Below are positions 9,553 to 20,304 of a stretch of 64,000 bases of DNA, piece by piece. The notes under the pieces were generated by a model. It had not been told where the DNA came from. It saw only the letters and a list, made by a program, of their open reading frames with translations, and did no database searches. Each line of letters begins with the position of its first letter. Position 1 is the first letter of the stretch. Origin of the DNA: Azospirillum canadense (GTDB lineage: Bacteria > Pseudomonadota > Alphaproteobacteria > Azospirillales > Azospirillaceae); contig NZ_JAOQNG010000001.1 of the NCBI RefSeq assembly GCF_025961225.1, positions 1,401,001 to 1,465,000 of the forward strand. Reading direction: 5' to 3'. Position numbers and translations under genes: made by a program.

Positions 9553-10478
9553 AAGGTGAACTCCATCCCGTCTTGGGCGATCTCCCAGCCGGCACCTTCG
9601 GCCGCGGCTCGTTCGGGCGAGTCGTCAAGCAGTGCCGGGTTGGTGTTGTTGATGTGAATGAAGATTTTGCGGTGCACGTCCAGCCCTTCGAAGGCGGCGA
9701 TGGAGCCCTTCGGGCCGGACATCGCCATATGGCCCATGCGCTGGCCGGTCTTGGTCCCGGTGCCGGCGCGGATCATCTCGTCGTCGGTCCAGGTCGTGCC
9801 GTCGAACAGCACCAGCGGCGCCCCGCGCAGCCGGTCGGCCAGCCAGCCGGGCATGGCGGAACAGCCGGGAATGTAGAAGAACACCGCGTCGCTGTTCAGG
9901 TCGCGGATGCGCAGCGCCACCGTGTCCTCGGCGACCGAACCGAATCCGGTTGCAGTCGGGTCTTCCAGATAGAGCGCCACCTTGCCGGGCACGGCGAAAG
10001 CCTCGATCTCGAAGGGCAGGGGCACGCCGTCGGCGTCGGCGGGGACGTAGGGCCGGTCCAGCGCGACGGCGCGGCGCGGCACCAACTCCGGATTCACCAC
10101 GCGGAAGACCGAGTTCGCGGCCAGCACGGAGTGCACCCGTTCCGTCGCGTAGACGGCGAACGGCTGGGACTCGCGGAGCGTCAGCAGGCCCGCGACATGG
10201 TCGATGTCGGCGTTGGTCAGCACCGCCGCCGCGATCGGGCTGTGGCGGATGCCATCCCTGGGGTGCAGCGCCGCGTTGGCGCGGATCTGGTGGCCGAGGT
10301 CGGGCGAGGCGTTCAGCAGCACCCAGCGCCCGTCGCCGCCACTGACCGCCAGCGAGGACTGGGTGCGGGGCTTTGCCGCGGGGTCGCCTGAGCGGGCGCG
10401 GCGGCAGCCGTCGCAGTTGCAGTTCCATTGCGGAAACCCGCCGCCCGCCGCGGAGCCGAGGACCAGGATCGTCAGCAT
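9549..10478 (-). CDS. pqqB: PQQ biosynthesis protein PqqB (metallo-beta-lactamase fold)
   Basis: PqqB is a metallo-beta-lactamase-fold oxygenase proposed to hydroxylate the Tyr of the crosslinked Glu-Tyr intermediate. The 309-aa sequence opens MLTILVLGSAAGGGFPQWNC and continues with the family's Cys cluster (CNCDGCRRAR); TNADIDHVAGLLTLRE holds the metal-binding DxDH segment. Other conserved stretches include LNASPDLGHQI and FDGTTWTDDEMI. It lies 58 bp after pqqA. Confidence 0.97.
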   Translation of the reverse strand: MLTILVLGSAAGGGFPQWNCNCDGCRRARSGDPAAKPRTQSSLAVSGGDGRWVLLNASPDLGHQIRANAALHPRDGIRHSPIAAAVLTNADIDHVAGLLTLRESQPFAVYATERVHSVLAANSVFRVVNPELVPRRAVALDRPYVPADADGVPLPFEIEAFAVPGKVALYLEDPTATGFGSVAEDTVALRIRDLNSDAVFFYIPGCSAMPGWLADRLRGAPLVLFDGTTWTDDEMIRAGTGTKTGQRMGHMAMSGPKGSIAAFEGLDVHRKIFIHINNTNPALLDDSPERAAAEGAGWEIAQDGMEFTL

Positions 10479-10536
10479 CGGGGAATCCCCCTGTGAAGGG
10501 TGTAGAGCGGCGGGTTCCGCAACGGGCGCGCCAGGA

Positions 10537-12175
<1,639 letters not shown>

Positions 12176-12210
12176 CCGCCGGGCGCGCCTGACCCTGGTC
12201 TGGAACGCGC

Positions 12211-12234
12211 GAGGGGCCCCATTGTGGGCCCCTC
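12211..12234 (+). terminator. Hairpin after eno
   Basis: A 9-bp perfect stem (gaggggccc/gggcccctc) closes a 6-nt loop 35 bp after the eno stop. The downstream tract is gtcgtatatt rather than a pure T-run, so efficiency is uncertain. Confidence 0.6.
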
Positions 12235-12335
12235 GTCGTATATTCAGGGTGCGGTGCGACGCTGCGGGAACTTGGCGGAACACAACGCCGTCGCCATCCT
12301 ATGGGCGGGGTTCCCCGCAACCATAGGCCCGGCCG

Positions 12336-13124
12336 ATGCTGTTCCTTCCGCTGTACGACGACAACCCGACGCGGCGGACGCCGGTCGTCACCATCGCGGT
12401 GATCGCGCTGTGCGTGCTGGTCTTCCTCTGGCAGCTCTCGCTCGGGTCGCGGGGGGAGCAGTTGGCCGTCTACTCCTTCGGGGTCGTGCCGGCGGTCCTG
12501 TTCGGCCATGCCGAGTTGCCGGAACCGTTGCGGGTGATCCCGCCCTGGATGTCCGTCGTCACGTCGATGTTCATGCACGGCGGCTTCCTGCACATCGCCG
12601 GGAACATGCTGTATTTCTGGATTTTCGGGAACAACGTCGAAGACAGCATGGGGCGGGGCCGCTTCATCGTCTTCTACCTGCTGTGCGGCACGGCCGCGGC
12701 ACTGGCGCAGAGCATCGCCAACCCGACGTCGGAGGTTCCCATGCTGGGCGCCAGCGGGGCCATCGCCGGCGTTTTGGGGGCCTATCTGGTGCTGCACCCC
12801 CGCGCCAACGTCGGGGTGCTGTTCTGGTTCATCATCATCGTCCGGATCATCACCGTGCCGGCGATCCTGGTGCTGGGCGTCTGGTTCCTCGGCCAGATTC
12901 TCAGCGGCCTGTCCACACCGACGACCAGCGACGGCGGGGTGGCCTTCTGGGCGCATGTCGGCGGATTCGTGGCCGGGGTCGTGCTGATCACCTTCTTCAA
13001 GCGGCCGAACGTGCCTCTGCTGGAACCGGCGCACAGCCAAGCCTTCGCGGTGCTGCCGCCGGGCGCACCGATGCGGCGGGGCAGCGTCCCCGACGCGGGC
13101 GACCGCCGCCGCCCGTTCCGCTGA
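12336..13124 (+). CDS. Rhomboid family intramembrane serine protease
   Basis: The 262-aa integral membrane protein has about six hydrophobic helices. The rhomboid catalytic dyad is intact: Ser140 in MLGASGAIAGVLG and His207 in FWAHVGGFVAG. The conserved HGGFLHIAGNMLYFW supplies the accessory Asn90 and the HxxxN motif. Rhomboids cut transmembrane substrates; this one's substrate is unknown. The C-terminal ~45 residues are a Pro/Arg-rich cytoplasmic tail. No clear ribosome site precedes the ATG. Confidence 0.93.
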   Translation: MLFLPLYDDNPTRRTPVVTIAVIALCVLVFLWQLSLGSRGEQLAVYSFGVVPAVLFGHAELPEPLRVIPPWMSVVTSMFMHGGFLHIAGNMLYFWIFGNNVEDSMGRGRFIVFYLLCGTAAALAQSIANPTSEVPMLGASGAIAGVLGAYLVLHPRANVGVLFWFIIIVRIITVPAILVLGVWFLGQILSGLSTPTTSDGGVAFWAHVGGFVAGVVLITFFKRPNVPLLEPAHSQAFAVLPPGAPMRRGSVPDAGDRRRPFR

Positions 13125-13127
13125 ATG

Positions 13128-13154
13128 CCCTCTCCCGCGTCATGCGGGAGAGGG
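13128..13154. terminator. Bidirectional hairpin between convergent genes
   Basis: A perfect 11-bp stem (ccctctcccgc/gcgggagaggg) with a 5-nt loop lies between the rhomboid gene and the convergent peroxiredoxin gene. This palindrome type is common as a dispersed REP-like element in high-GC alphaproteobacteria; here it can terminate transcripts from both sides. Confidence 0.65.
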
Positions 13155-13166
13155 GAAAGCCCTGGC

Positions 13167-13697
13167 TCAGCGCGCGCGCAGGTAGGCCAGCACCGTCTCC
13201 GGCGACGATTCGCCGTACGGGTCGCCGCCCTGGCCGGCGTCGTTGATGCCCGGCTCCTCGAAAAGCTTCTCGATGACGCCGTCGTTGACGACCATGGCGT
13301 AGCGCCAGCTGCGCTGGCCGAAGCCGACATGGTCCTTGTTGATCAGCATGCCCATGCGGCGGGTGAAATGGCCCGAGCCGTCGGGGACCAGCTTCACGTT
13401 CTTCACGTCCAGGTGCTTGCCCCACTGGAACATGACGAAGGCGTCGTTGACGCTGAAGCAGTAGACCTCGTCGATGCCAAGCTCCTTGAACTCCGGATAG
13501 AGCTTGTCGTAGGTCGGGACCTGCTGGTTGGAGCAGGTCGGCGTGAAGGCGCCGGGCAGCGAGAACACGACGACGCGCTTGCCGGCGAACAGCTCGTCGG
13601 TGCCGACGTCCTGCCAACGGAACGGGTTCGGCCCGCCGACGCTCTCGTCGCGCACGCGGGTCTTGAACACAACCTGGGGGACCTTGCGCCCTTCCAT
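13167..13697 (-). CDS. Peroxiredoxin (Prx5/AhpE-like, thiol peroxidase)
   Basis: The protein reduces peroxides with a redox Cys. In the 176-aa form the peroxidatic Cys55 lies in the Prx5-type motif PGAFTPTCSNQQVP; a second Cys (DEVYCFSVND) lies about 25 residues on. TRRMGMLINKDHVGFGQRSW is typical of the glutathione/glutaredoxin-dependent Prx5 group. Two ATGs (13703 and 13697) are possible; I chose 13697 because ggag would abut the first but stands 6 nt from the second. No fused glutaredoxin domain is present. Confidence 0.92.
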   Translation of the reverse strand: MEGRKVPQVVFKTRVRDESVGGPNPFRWQDVGTDELFAGKRVVVFSLPGAFTPTCSNQQVPTYDKLYPEFKELGIDEVYCFSVNDAFVMFQWGKHLDVKNVKLVPDGSGHFTRRMGMLINKDHVGFGQRSWRYAMVVNDGVIEKLFEEPGINDAGQGGDPYGESSPETVLAYLRAR

Positions 13698-13821
13698 GAC
13701 CATCTCCGGAATGATTGGTGCGGTGGCGGCCGCGACGGGGCGGCCGGCGGAATGAGATCCCGACCTTAACCGTTTGTTTTCGCCGCTCCAAACGAAGACG
13801 GAACGCGTGCGCGGTCATGTC

Positions 13822-15369
13822 TCATGCGCGGGCGTTCGCGATGTCGTGCCCGGCCTCGCGCAGGATCCCGGCGAAGACGTTATCCACGACCAGCGCCTTC
13901 GCGGCGGCGATGTCCGGGGCCATGGCGCGGTCGTCCGTCCACGGCGCCACACGGGCGCGCAGCAGGGCTTTCGCGCGCTCCAGAAGGGGGGAGGAGGCGA
14001 GCGGCGCTCGCAGGTCGATGCCCTGCGCGGCGGCCAGCAGCTCGATGGCCAGGATGCCGGCAAGGTTGTCTGCCATGTCGCCCAGCCGTCGGGCGGCGTG
14101 GGTCGCCATGCTGACGTGGTCCTCCTGGTTGGCGGAGGTCGGCAGGCTGTCCACGCTGGCCGGGTGGGCCATCTGCTTGTTCTCGCTGGCCAGCGCCGCC
14201 GCGGTGACCTGCGCGATCATGAAGCCGCTGTTCAGGCCCCCGTCGGCCACCAGGAAGGGCGGCAGGCCGGACAGGTTGGTGTCCATCAGCAAGGCGATGC
14301 GCCGTTCCGACAGCGCGCCGGTTTCGGCGATGGCGAGCGCCAGCACGTCCGCGGCCATCGCCACCGGCTCGGCGTGGAAGTTCCCGCCGGACAGGATGTC
14401 GCCGCTGTCGGGGAAGACCAGCGGGTTGTCGGAGACGGCGTTCGCCTCCCGCTCGAGCACCCCGGCGGCGAAGCGCATGTGGTCGAGCACCGCGCCCATC
14501 ACCTGCGGTTGGCAGCGCAGGCTGTAGGGGTCCTGCACCGTCCCGTGGTCGCCGCGATGGGACTCGCGGATGGCGCTGCCCTGGAGCAGGTTGCGGTAGA
14601 CGGCGGCCACATCCCGCTGCCCGGGCTGGCCGCGCAGATCGTGGATGCGCGCGTCGAACGGCCCGTCGCTGCCCAGCGCGGCGTCGACGCTGAGCGCGCC
14701 GGCCACCAGCGCTGCGGCGAAAGCGTCCTCCGCCGCGAACAGCCCGACGAGGCCGAGCGCGGTGGACACCTGCGTGCCGTTGAGCAGCGCCAGACCCTCC
14801 TTCGCCTCCAGCACCAGCGGGGACAGGCCGGCGCGCTTAAGCGCCTCGGCGGCCGGCAGCCTTTCCCCGTCGATGTCCGCCTCGCCCTCGCCGATCAACA
14901 CGGCCGTGAGGTGGGCGAGGGGGGCGAGGTCGCCGGACGCGCCGACGGAGCCCTTGGCCGGTACCACCGGCAGGACCCCGCGGTTGAACAGGGCCAGCAG
15001 CGCCTCGATCACCTCCACCCGCACGCCGGAATGGCCACGGGCCAGCGCGTTGACCTTCAGCGCCAGGATCAGCCGCACCACCGCCGGGGACAGGTCCGGC
15101 CCGGTGCCGGCGCAGTGTGACAGGACAAGCCGCCGCTGCAGCTCCCGCACCTGGTCGGGGGCGATGCGCTTGCGGGCGAGCAGGCCGAAGCCGGTGTTCA
15201 CGCCATAGACGGCCCGGTCGCCGCCCGCCGCCGCCGCCACGGTCCGGGCCGACGCCTCGATGCGCGGGCGGCAGTCGGCCGCAAGCAACAGCGTGGCCGG
15301 ACCGCGCGCGATCCGCCGCAACTGCGCCAGCGTCAAATGGCCGGGTTCCAGCGTCAGCCTGTCGTTCAT
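13822..15369 (-). CDS. hutH: Histidine ammonia-lyase
   Basis: HutH deaminates L-histidine to urocanate. The 515-aa protein contains the tripeptide Ala144-Ser145-Gly146 (in [14 protein letters not shown]) that cyclises to the MIO prosthetic group, the YGVNTGFG loop with its catalytic Tyr, and [20 protein letters not shown]-like [15 protein letters not shown]. Length is normal. The rest of the hut pathway (hutU, hutI, hutG, hutC) is not adjacent, so it stands alone in this window. It is divergent from the exporter gene at 15573, with a 203-bp intergenic region. Confidence 0.96.
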   Translation of the reverse strand: MNDRLTLEPGHLTLAQLRRIARGPATLLLAADCRPRIEASARTVAAAAGGDRAVYGVNTGFGLLARKRIAPDQVRELQRRLVLSHCAGTGPDLSPAVVRLILALKVNALARGHSGVRVEVIEALLALFNRGVLPVVPAKGSVGASGDLAPLAHLTAVLIGEGEADIDGERLPAAEALKRAGLSPLVLEAKEGLALLNGTQVSTALGLVGLFAAEDAFAAALVAGALSVDAALGSDGPFDARIHDLRGQPGQRDVAAVYRNLLQGSAIRESHRGDHGTVQDPYSLRCQPQVMGAVLDHMRFAAGVLEREANAVSDNPLVFPDSGDILSGGNFHAEPVAMAADVLALAIAETGALSERRIALLMDTNLSGLPPFLVADGGLNSGFMIAQVTAAALASENKQMAHPASVDSLPTSANQEDHVSMATHAARRLGDMADNLAGILAIELLAAAQGIDLRAPLASSPLLERAKALLRARVAPWTDDRAMAPDIAAAKALVVDNVFAGILREAGHDIANARA

Positions 15370-15572
15370 GCGATCTTCCCCCTCGGGTACTTGCGAAAAC
15401 GTCCTCCCCTACACATGAGGTTCCGACCTGGCCTGCGCAAAGGGGGTGGTTTTCGGTGGCAAACCTGTGATGTGGGTCAATCTTTATCTTTCATTTACCA
15501 AGCTGGCGTCAATTGGTCCTCGCCTGCATCCAGTGGGCACTGCCTCAAACGGTGACAATTGGAGGGCTATAA

Positions 15573-17315
15573 ATGCCTCGCCTCTTTAATCGCGGCTCTG
15601 AAAAGGCCGATAAAGACATGACGTTCGGTGGGCGCTATTTCTCCAGGATACTTGTTGGTGCCTTTGTGTTCAGCGCCGCCATCAACGCCTTGATGCTGGC
15701 GATGCCGCTGTATTCCCTTCAGGTGTTCAGCCGGGCCATCCCGTCCGGAAACATTGAGACGCTGGTCATGCTGACGGTGATCGTGGTGATCGCCCTGTCG
15801 CTGATCGCCGCCATGGAAACCGTCCGCTCCCGCATCCTGTGCCGCGCCGGCAACGCGCTCGATGTGGCTTGGCGCCGCCGCCTGACCGCGGACGTGCTGG
15901 AGGCCTCGGGCCGCGGCCGGCCGGACAGCACGCCGCTCAACGACCTCATGGAGGTCAAGGGCGCGCTGACCCGGCCGTCGATCCCCGCCCTGATGGACCT
16001 GCCCTGGGCGCCGCTCTACGTGATCGGCATCTACCTGATCCACCCGCTGCTCGCCGCCCTGCTGGTCGCCTCCATGGCGGTCATGGCCTTCATGGGCTTC
16101 CTCGGCCACTGGGCCGTCAAGGGCTTCGCCGACGAGGGCAAGCTGCCGGCCGGCCGTTCGCAGAAGCTGTTCGACGCGCTGCTCACCAAGTCCGACACCG
16201 TGCGCGGCCTGCGCATGGGGCCGAGCGCGCTGGACGCCGTCGCCCGCGACGCCCTGACCTCGTCGGCCCTGCAGGGCCGCTCCACCGAGCGGTCGGCCGC
16301 CATCGGCGCCGTGACCAAGTGGGTGCGCATGATCCTGCAGATCGCCGTGACCGGCGTCGGCGCCTGGCTGGTGATCGAGCAGCACCTGTCCTTCGGCGGC
16401 ATGATCGCCACCTCCATGCTGGTCGGCCGCGGCCTCGCCCCGGTCGAGCAGACGGCCGGCGCCTGGGGCCAGTTGCAGAAGTCCTGGCAGGCTTTCCGCC
16501 GCCTCTACCCGCTGCTGAAGCGCCTGGCGCGTGAGCCGGCCCGCCCGGCGGTCCCGCTGGAGCGCGAGCGCCTGACGGTGGAGAACCTGCTGTTCGTCTC
16601 GCCGCGCGACCAGAAGCCGATCCTGCGCAGCGTCACCCTGGCGATCGAGCCGGGCCAGACCATCTGCATCGCCGGTCCCAACCGGTCGGGCAAGTCGGTC
16701 CTGGCGCGCCTGCTGGCCGGTGTCGCCGTGCCGTCGGCCGGCACCGTCCGCCTCGGCGGCCTGGCGCTGGCCGCGCTGAACCCGGACGAGCCGGCGCACG
16801 GCATCGGCTACATGGCGCAGAACGCCGACCTGCTGCCCGGCACCATCGCCGAGAACATCGCCCGCTTCACCGAGGCGACCCGCGAGCAGGTCGAGGACGC
16901 CGCCAAGCGCGCCGGCATCCACGAGTGGATCGAGACGCTGCCGAACGGCTACGAGACGGACGTCGCCGATCCCTTCTTCCCGATCACCGGCGCTTCGGCC
17001 CGCCTGATCGCGCTGGCCCGCGCCGGCTTCGCCACCCCGCCGCTGCTGGTGCTCGACGAGCCGTCGGCCGGCATGGACGAGATCGGCCACAAGGCGGTGC
17101 GCGAGTTCATCGCCGAGGCCAAGAGCCGCGGCACCACCACCATCGTGCTGACCCATTCCCCGGCCTTCGTCGACCTGTCCGACAAGACCTTCGTGCTGAA
17201 GAACGGCATGGCGGTCGAACTGCCGCAACGCCAGGAGCAGCCGCAGCAGGGCGCCAACTGGGCCCGCCTGCGCAACATCGGCCCGGCGCCGGTGCAGCAG
17301 AGCGCGGCCGGCTGA
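15573..17315 (+). CDS. Type I secretion ABC transporter (PrtD/HlyB-like permease-ATPase) with degenerate signature
   Basis: The 580-aa protein joins an N-terminal membrane domain (helices between ~25 and 310) to a C-terminal ATPase. Walker A is GPNRSGKS (368-375), the Q-loop is YMAQNADLLPGTIAENI, Walker B is LLVLDE (491-496), and the H-loop His528 is present. The ABC signature, normally LSGGQ, reads ITGAS (471-475), so the signature Ser and second Gly are changed. It has no N-terminal C39 peptidase. A HlyD adaptor gene follows 61 bp later. No substrate or TolC gene is in the window. An ggagg ribosome site sets the start. Confidence 0.9.
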   Translation: MPRLFNRGSEKADKDMTFGGRYFSRILVGAFVFSAAINALMLAMPLYSLQVFSRAIPSGNIETLVMLTVIVVIALSLIAAMETVRSRILCRAGNALDVAWRRRLTADVLEASGRGRPDSTPLNDLMEVKGALTRPSIPALMDLPWAPLYVIGIYLIHPLLAALLVASMAVMAFMGFLGHWAVKGFADEGKLPAGRSQKLFDALLTKSDTVRGLRMGPSALDAVARDALTSSALQGRSTERSAAIGAVTKWVRMILQIAVTGVGAWLVIEQHLSFGGMIATSMLVGRGLAPVEQTAGAWGQLQKSWQAFRRLYPLLKRLAREPARPAVPLERERLTVENLLFVSPRDQKPILRSVTLAIEPGQTICIAGPNRSGKSVLARLLAGVAVPSAGTVRLGGLALAALNPDEPAHGIGYMAQNADLLPGTIAENIARFTEATREQVEDAAKRAGIHEWIETLPNGYETDVADPFFPITGASARLIALARAGFATPPLLVLDEPSAGMDEIGHKAVREFIAEAKSRGTTTIVLTHSPAFVDLSDKTFVLKNGMAVELPQRQEQPQQGANWARLRNIGPAPVQQSAAG

Positions 17316-17376
17316 CGCCGACCCCCTGATTGCACCGAAGGCAGCCGCGACTCCAGGCGATTAAGGACCGAATTCC

Positions 17377-18738
17377 ATGACCGACATCACCCTGCATTCC
17401 TACAAGACCAAGACGATGACGTCGCTCAGCGCGCTCCGCGCGCTGGTCCCCGACACCCGGGTCAGCGGGCTGCTGACCGGCGGCTTCCTGGTGCTCGCGG
17501 TTGGCTTCGGCGGCATGACCGCCTGGGCCGCCCTGGCGCCGCTCCACAGCGCGGTGATGGCGTCCGGCGCCCTGGCTCCGGAGACCGGCCGCAAGACCGT
17601 GAAGCACACCGAAACCGCCCAGATCGACGAAGTCCTGGTCAAGGAAGGCGACAAGGTGAAGGCCGGGCAGGTCCTCATGCGTCTGGACAGCACCGAGGCC
17701 GCGACCAAGCTCCAGGTGCTGACCACCTCCTGGATCGAGACGCAGGCCCTGGAGGCCCGCCTGACCGCCGAACTGTTCGAACAGCCGCAGATCCAGTGGC
17801 CGGACGACCTGTCCCGGCGCCGCGGCGCCGACCGCACGGTGGACAAGCTGATGGGCAACCAGGACACTCTGTTCCAGGTCCGCCGCAACCAGCTGGACAC
17901 CGAGGCGCGCCTGACCAGGGAGCGCGTCGCGACCCTGCGCGAGGAAGGCGTCAGCCTGCAGAGCCAGCGCCAGTTCCTGGCCCGCGAGATCGCGCTGAGC
18001 GAGGAAGACCAGCGCATCACCCAGGGCCTGCTGTCCCGCGGCAACTCGACCCGGACCAAGCTGGTCGAGCAGCAGAAGGAACTGGCCCAGCTGATGGGCC
18101 GCGACCGTGAGCTGGAGGCCCGCATCGCCCAGTCCAAGCAGTCCGCGGTGGATGCCGAAGGCGACCTGTTGCGCCGCCGGAACGATTTCCGCGAGAAGGT
18201 GCTGGTCGATCTGGAAAAGGCCCGCGGCGACATCGTGAAGCTGGCGGAGCAGATCCGCGACGCCGCGAACCGGCTGGAGACGCGCGCGATCAAAGCGCCG
18301 GACGAAGGCACGGTGGTGATGCACAGCCATTGGACCGCTGGCGGAACGATCACCGCCAACGAGCCGATCATGGACATCATCCCGGACGAGCGCGCCCTGC
18401 TGGCCGAGGTGAAGGTGCAGCCGAAGGACATCAAGTCGCTGTCGGTCGATCTGCCCGTGAAGGTGCAGCTGACCGCCTACGACAGCCGCGTCGTCGGTTC
18501 GCTGGACGGCACGGTGACCTACGTGTCGGCCGACCGGATCATGGACCCGATCACCCGGCAGGAAAACTACATCGCGCGCATCCGCCTGCAGGACAGCGAT
18601 TCCCACCAGGTGCACAACCTGAAGATCAAGCCGGGCATGCCGGTCGAGGCCCGCATCGTCCTGTCGGCGCGCACGCCGCTGGACTACCTGATCCAGCCGA
18701 TCAAGAGCACCTACGTGAGGGCCTTCATTCAGGAGTAA
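17377..18738 (+). CDS. HlyD family type I secretion periplasmic adaptor
   Basis: The 453-aa membrane-fusion protein has one N-terminal transmembrane helix (residues ~30-50), a lipoyl/barrel-sandwich half-motif (IDEVLVKEGDKVKAGQVLMRL), a long central coiled coil (~110-290), the second half-motif (IKAPDEGTVVMHSHWTAGGT) and a beta-barrel domain. It links the inner-membrane ABC exporter to an outer-membrane TolC-like channel. It is co-directional with the exporter gene and shares a terminator after it, so the two form an operon. Confidence 0.93.
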   Translation: MTDITLHSYKTKTMTSLSALRALVPDTRVSGLLTGGFLVLAVGFGGMTAWAALAPLHSAVMASGALAPETGRKTVKHTETAQIDEVLVKEGDKVKAGQVLMRLDSTEAATKLQVLTTSWIETQALEARLTAELFEQPQIQWPDDLSRRRGADRTVDKLMGNQDTLFQVRRNQLDTEARLTRERVATLREEGVSLQSQRQFLAREIALSEEDQRITQGLLSRGNSTRTKLVEQQKELAQLMGRDRELEARIAQSKQSAVDAEGDLLRRRNDFREKVLVDLEKARGDIVKLAEQIRDAANRLETRAIKAPDEGTVVMHSHWTAGGTITANEPIMDIIPDERALLAEVKVQPKDIKSLSVDLPVKVQLTAYDSRVVGSLDGTVTYVSADRIMDPITRQENYIARIRLQDSDSHQVHNLKIKPGMPVEARIVLSARTPLDYLIQPIKSTYVRAFIQE

Positions 18739-18766
18739 TTCCTGGACGATCCGACGGGTTCTCGAC

Positions 18767-18807
18767 AAGGAAAGGGCGGCTTCCCCAGGGAGAGCCGCCC
18801 TTTCCTT
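18767..18807. terminator. Strong terminator between hlyD-like gene and GST gene
   Basis: A perfect 14-bp stem (aaggaaagggcggc and its complement) with a 13-nt loop separates two convergent genes. AT-rich stem ends give a T-tract on both strands, so it can work in both directions. Confidence 0.85.
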
Positions 18808-18829
18808 GTGCCCATTTGATGTCTGGATG

Positions 18830-19474
18830 TCAGGTGCCAACCGCGGCCGCGTGCGCGGCGGCGAGTTCGGCGTCTTCCGCCTGGACCTTGGCGAAGGAGG
18901 GGCGGGCGGTGACGCGCGCGATGTAGTCCATGAACTCCGGCCGTTCCGGCACCAGCTTGAAGCCGACCGTCCAGGAGAGCGCCATGCCCCACAGCACGTC
19001 GGCGGCGGTAAAGCGGTCGCCCAGCATCCAGGGGCCTTTGCGCAGCTGGCCGGACAGCGTGTCGAACACCGTCTCGGCGCTGCCGTAGGGCGACATCGTC
19101 GCGGGCGCCGGCTCGCGTTTCAGGGCGATGTCGACGACCGCCGGTTCGAAGCAGGAGCTGTAGAACACCATCCAGCGCAGGTACGGGCCGCGCAGCGGGT
19201 CGTCGAACGCGGGGGCGAGGCCGGCCTCCGGAAACAGGTCGGCGAGGTGCAGGAAGATGGCGGCCTGCTCCGTGACCAGCGCGTCCCCGTGCAGGATGGC
19301 GGGCACCTTGCCCATGGGATTCACGGCCAGGAACGCGGGCTGGCGCTGTTCCCCCGCCTTCATGTTCAGGACTTTGAGCGTGTAGGGCGCCCCGAGCTCC
19401 TCCAACAGGATGAGCGTGCCCGTCGAGCGGGTGTTCGGGCTGTGGAACAGCGTGACGTCGCGGTTTGATGCCAC
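18830..19474 (-). CDS. Glutathione S-transferase family protein
   Basis: The protein has the two-domain GST layout: an N-terminal thioredoxin fold (VTLFHSPNTRSTGTLILLEE, with NPMGKVPAILHGDALVTEQAAI carrying the cis-Pro and the E-[ST] glutathione site) and an all-helical C-terminal domain (LGDRFTAADVLWG). I propose a GTG start at 19474 (VASNRDVTLFH, 214 aa), because gggagg stands 9 nt upstream. An ATG at 19534 would add 20 residues that look non-conserved. Substrate unknown. Confidence 0.87.
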   Translation of the reverse strand: MASNRDVTLFHSPNTRSTGTLILLEELGAPYTLKVLNMKAGEQRQPAFLAVNPMGKVPAILHGDALVTEQAAIFLHLADLFPEAGLAPAFDDPLRGPYLRWMVFYSSCFEPAVVDIALKREPAPATMSPYGSAETVFDTLSGQLRKGPWMLGDRFTAADVLWGMALSWTVGFKLVPERPEFMDYIARVTARPSFAKVQAEDAELAAAHAAAVGT

Positions 19475-19556
19475 CGGTGGAATCCTCCCTTTTTCGTTGA
19501 AGCCGATCATCGGCTGCAACGAAAGGGCGGTCAAGGCTTCCGGGACGGGGAGGGGG

Positions 19557-20048
19557 TCAGTCGCGCGCCACCCGCACCCGGCGCGCCGCGAGGTCGAGCG
19601 CGAGCTTGAGCTGGGTCAGCGAGAAGGGCTTGTTCACGATGCCCAGCGGATAGGTTTCCGTGATTCGGGCCATGATGGTGTGGTTCGCGTAACCCGACAG
19701 GAAGATCGACCGGATGCCGTAGTTGGCGTGCAGCCGTCGTGCGGCCTCGATCCCGTCGCCGCCGGCGAGGCGGACGTCCATCAGCGCCACGTCGGGACGC
19801 TCGCGCCCGGCCAGTTCGACCGCCTCCGCCTCGGTGCGGGCGGTGCCGCACACGGTGTGGCCGAGGTCGGTGACGGCCATACACACGGCCTCCGCGGCAA
19901 TGGCCTCGTCCTCGACGATCAGAAGGCGCAACGACCGGACGACCGGCGGTGCGTACCCGCGGACGGAGTCATGCCGTTGCAGGATGTTTGCGGGGCCGCA
20001 GCGATGGCGTCGTTCCGCGCTGGAGCCCGGCTTGGTCAATGTATCCAT
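19557..20048 (-). CDS. Single-domain response regulator (receiver)
   Basis: A CheY-like receiver fills the C-terminal ~120 residues: acidic pair in LLIVEDEAIAAE, phospho-acceptor Asp in DVALMDVRLAGGDG, Ser/Thr switch in SIFLSGYAN and Lys in GIVNKPFSLTQL. There is no output domain, so it must act by protein contact. An N-terminal extension of about 30 residues precedes the receiver; the exact start is uncertain, with an ATG at 20159 also in frame. No histidine kinase is adjacent. Confidence 0.83.
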   Translation of the reverse strand: MDTLTKPGSSAERRHRCGPANILQRHDSVRGYAPPVVRSLRLLIVEDEAIAAEAVCMAVTDLGHTVCGTARTEAEAVELAGRERPDVALMDVRLAGGDGIEAARRLHANYGIRSIFLSGYANHTIMARITETYPLGIVNKPFSLTQLKLALDLAARRVRVARD

Positions 20049-20144
20049 GTCGTCCCGTGCCACGACCGCCCCCGCGCGCTTGTTGCGCCCGATGGGACCA
20101 GCGCTGCCAGCGAAGCGCCGCCGGCGTGGCCCCATCCTGTTTTT

Positions 20145-20168
20145 TTGGTAAAAATTCATTTACCAAAG
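20145..20168. promoter_or_regulatory. AT-rich inverted repeat upstream of the response regulator gene
   Basis: A perfect 9-bp inverted repeat (tttggtaaa, aattca spacer, tttaccaaa) lies about 97 bp upstream of the proposed response regulator start, inside a conspicuously AT-rich patch. No terminator-like T-run follows it on the strand of the upstream minus-strand gene, so an operator is the better guess. Confidence 0.4.
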
Positions 20169-20304
20169 AAAGTGGTAGCCTTCGCCAAAAGGAATATCAA
20201 GCAAAATTGCAACGAACACGCACATTCGCGGCAACAGCGTCACAGACTGTTGCTGGAATGCTTCAGTGTGTCCCGTTTGGCACCGGACGACGGAAGGTTG
20301 CGGT

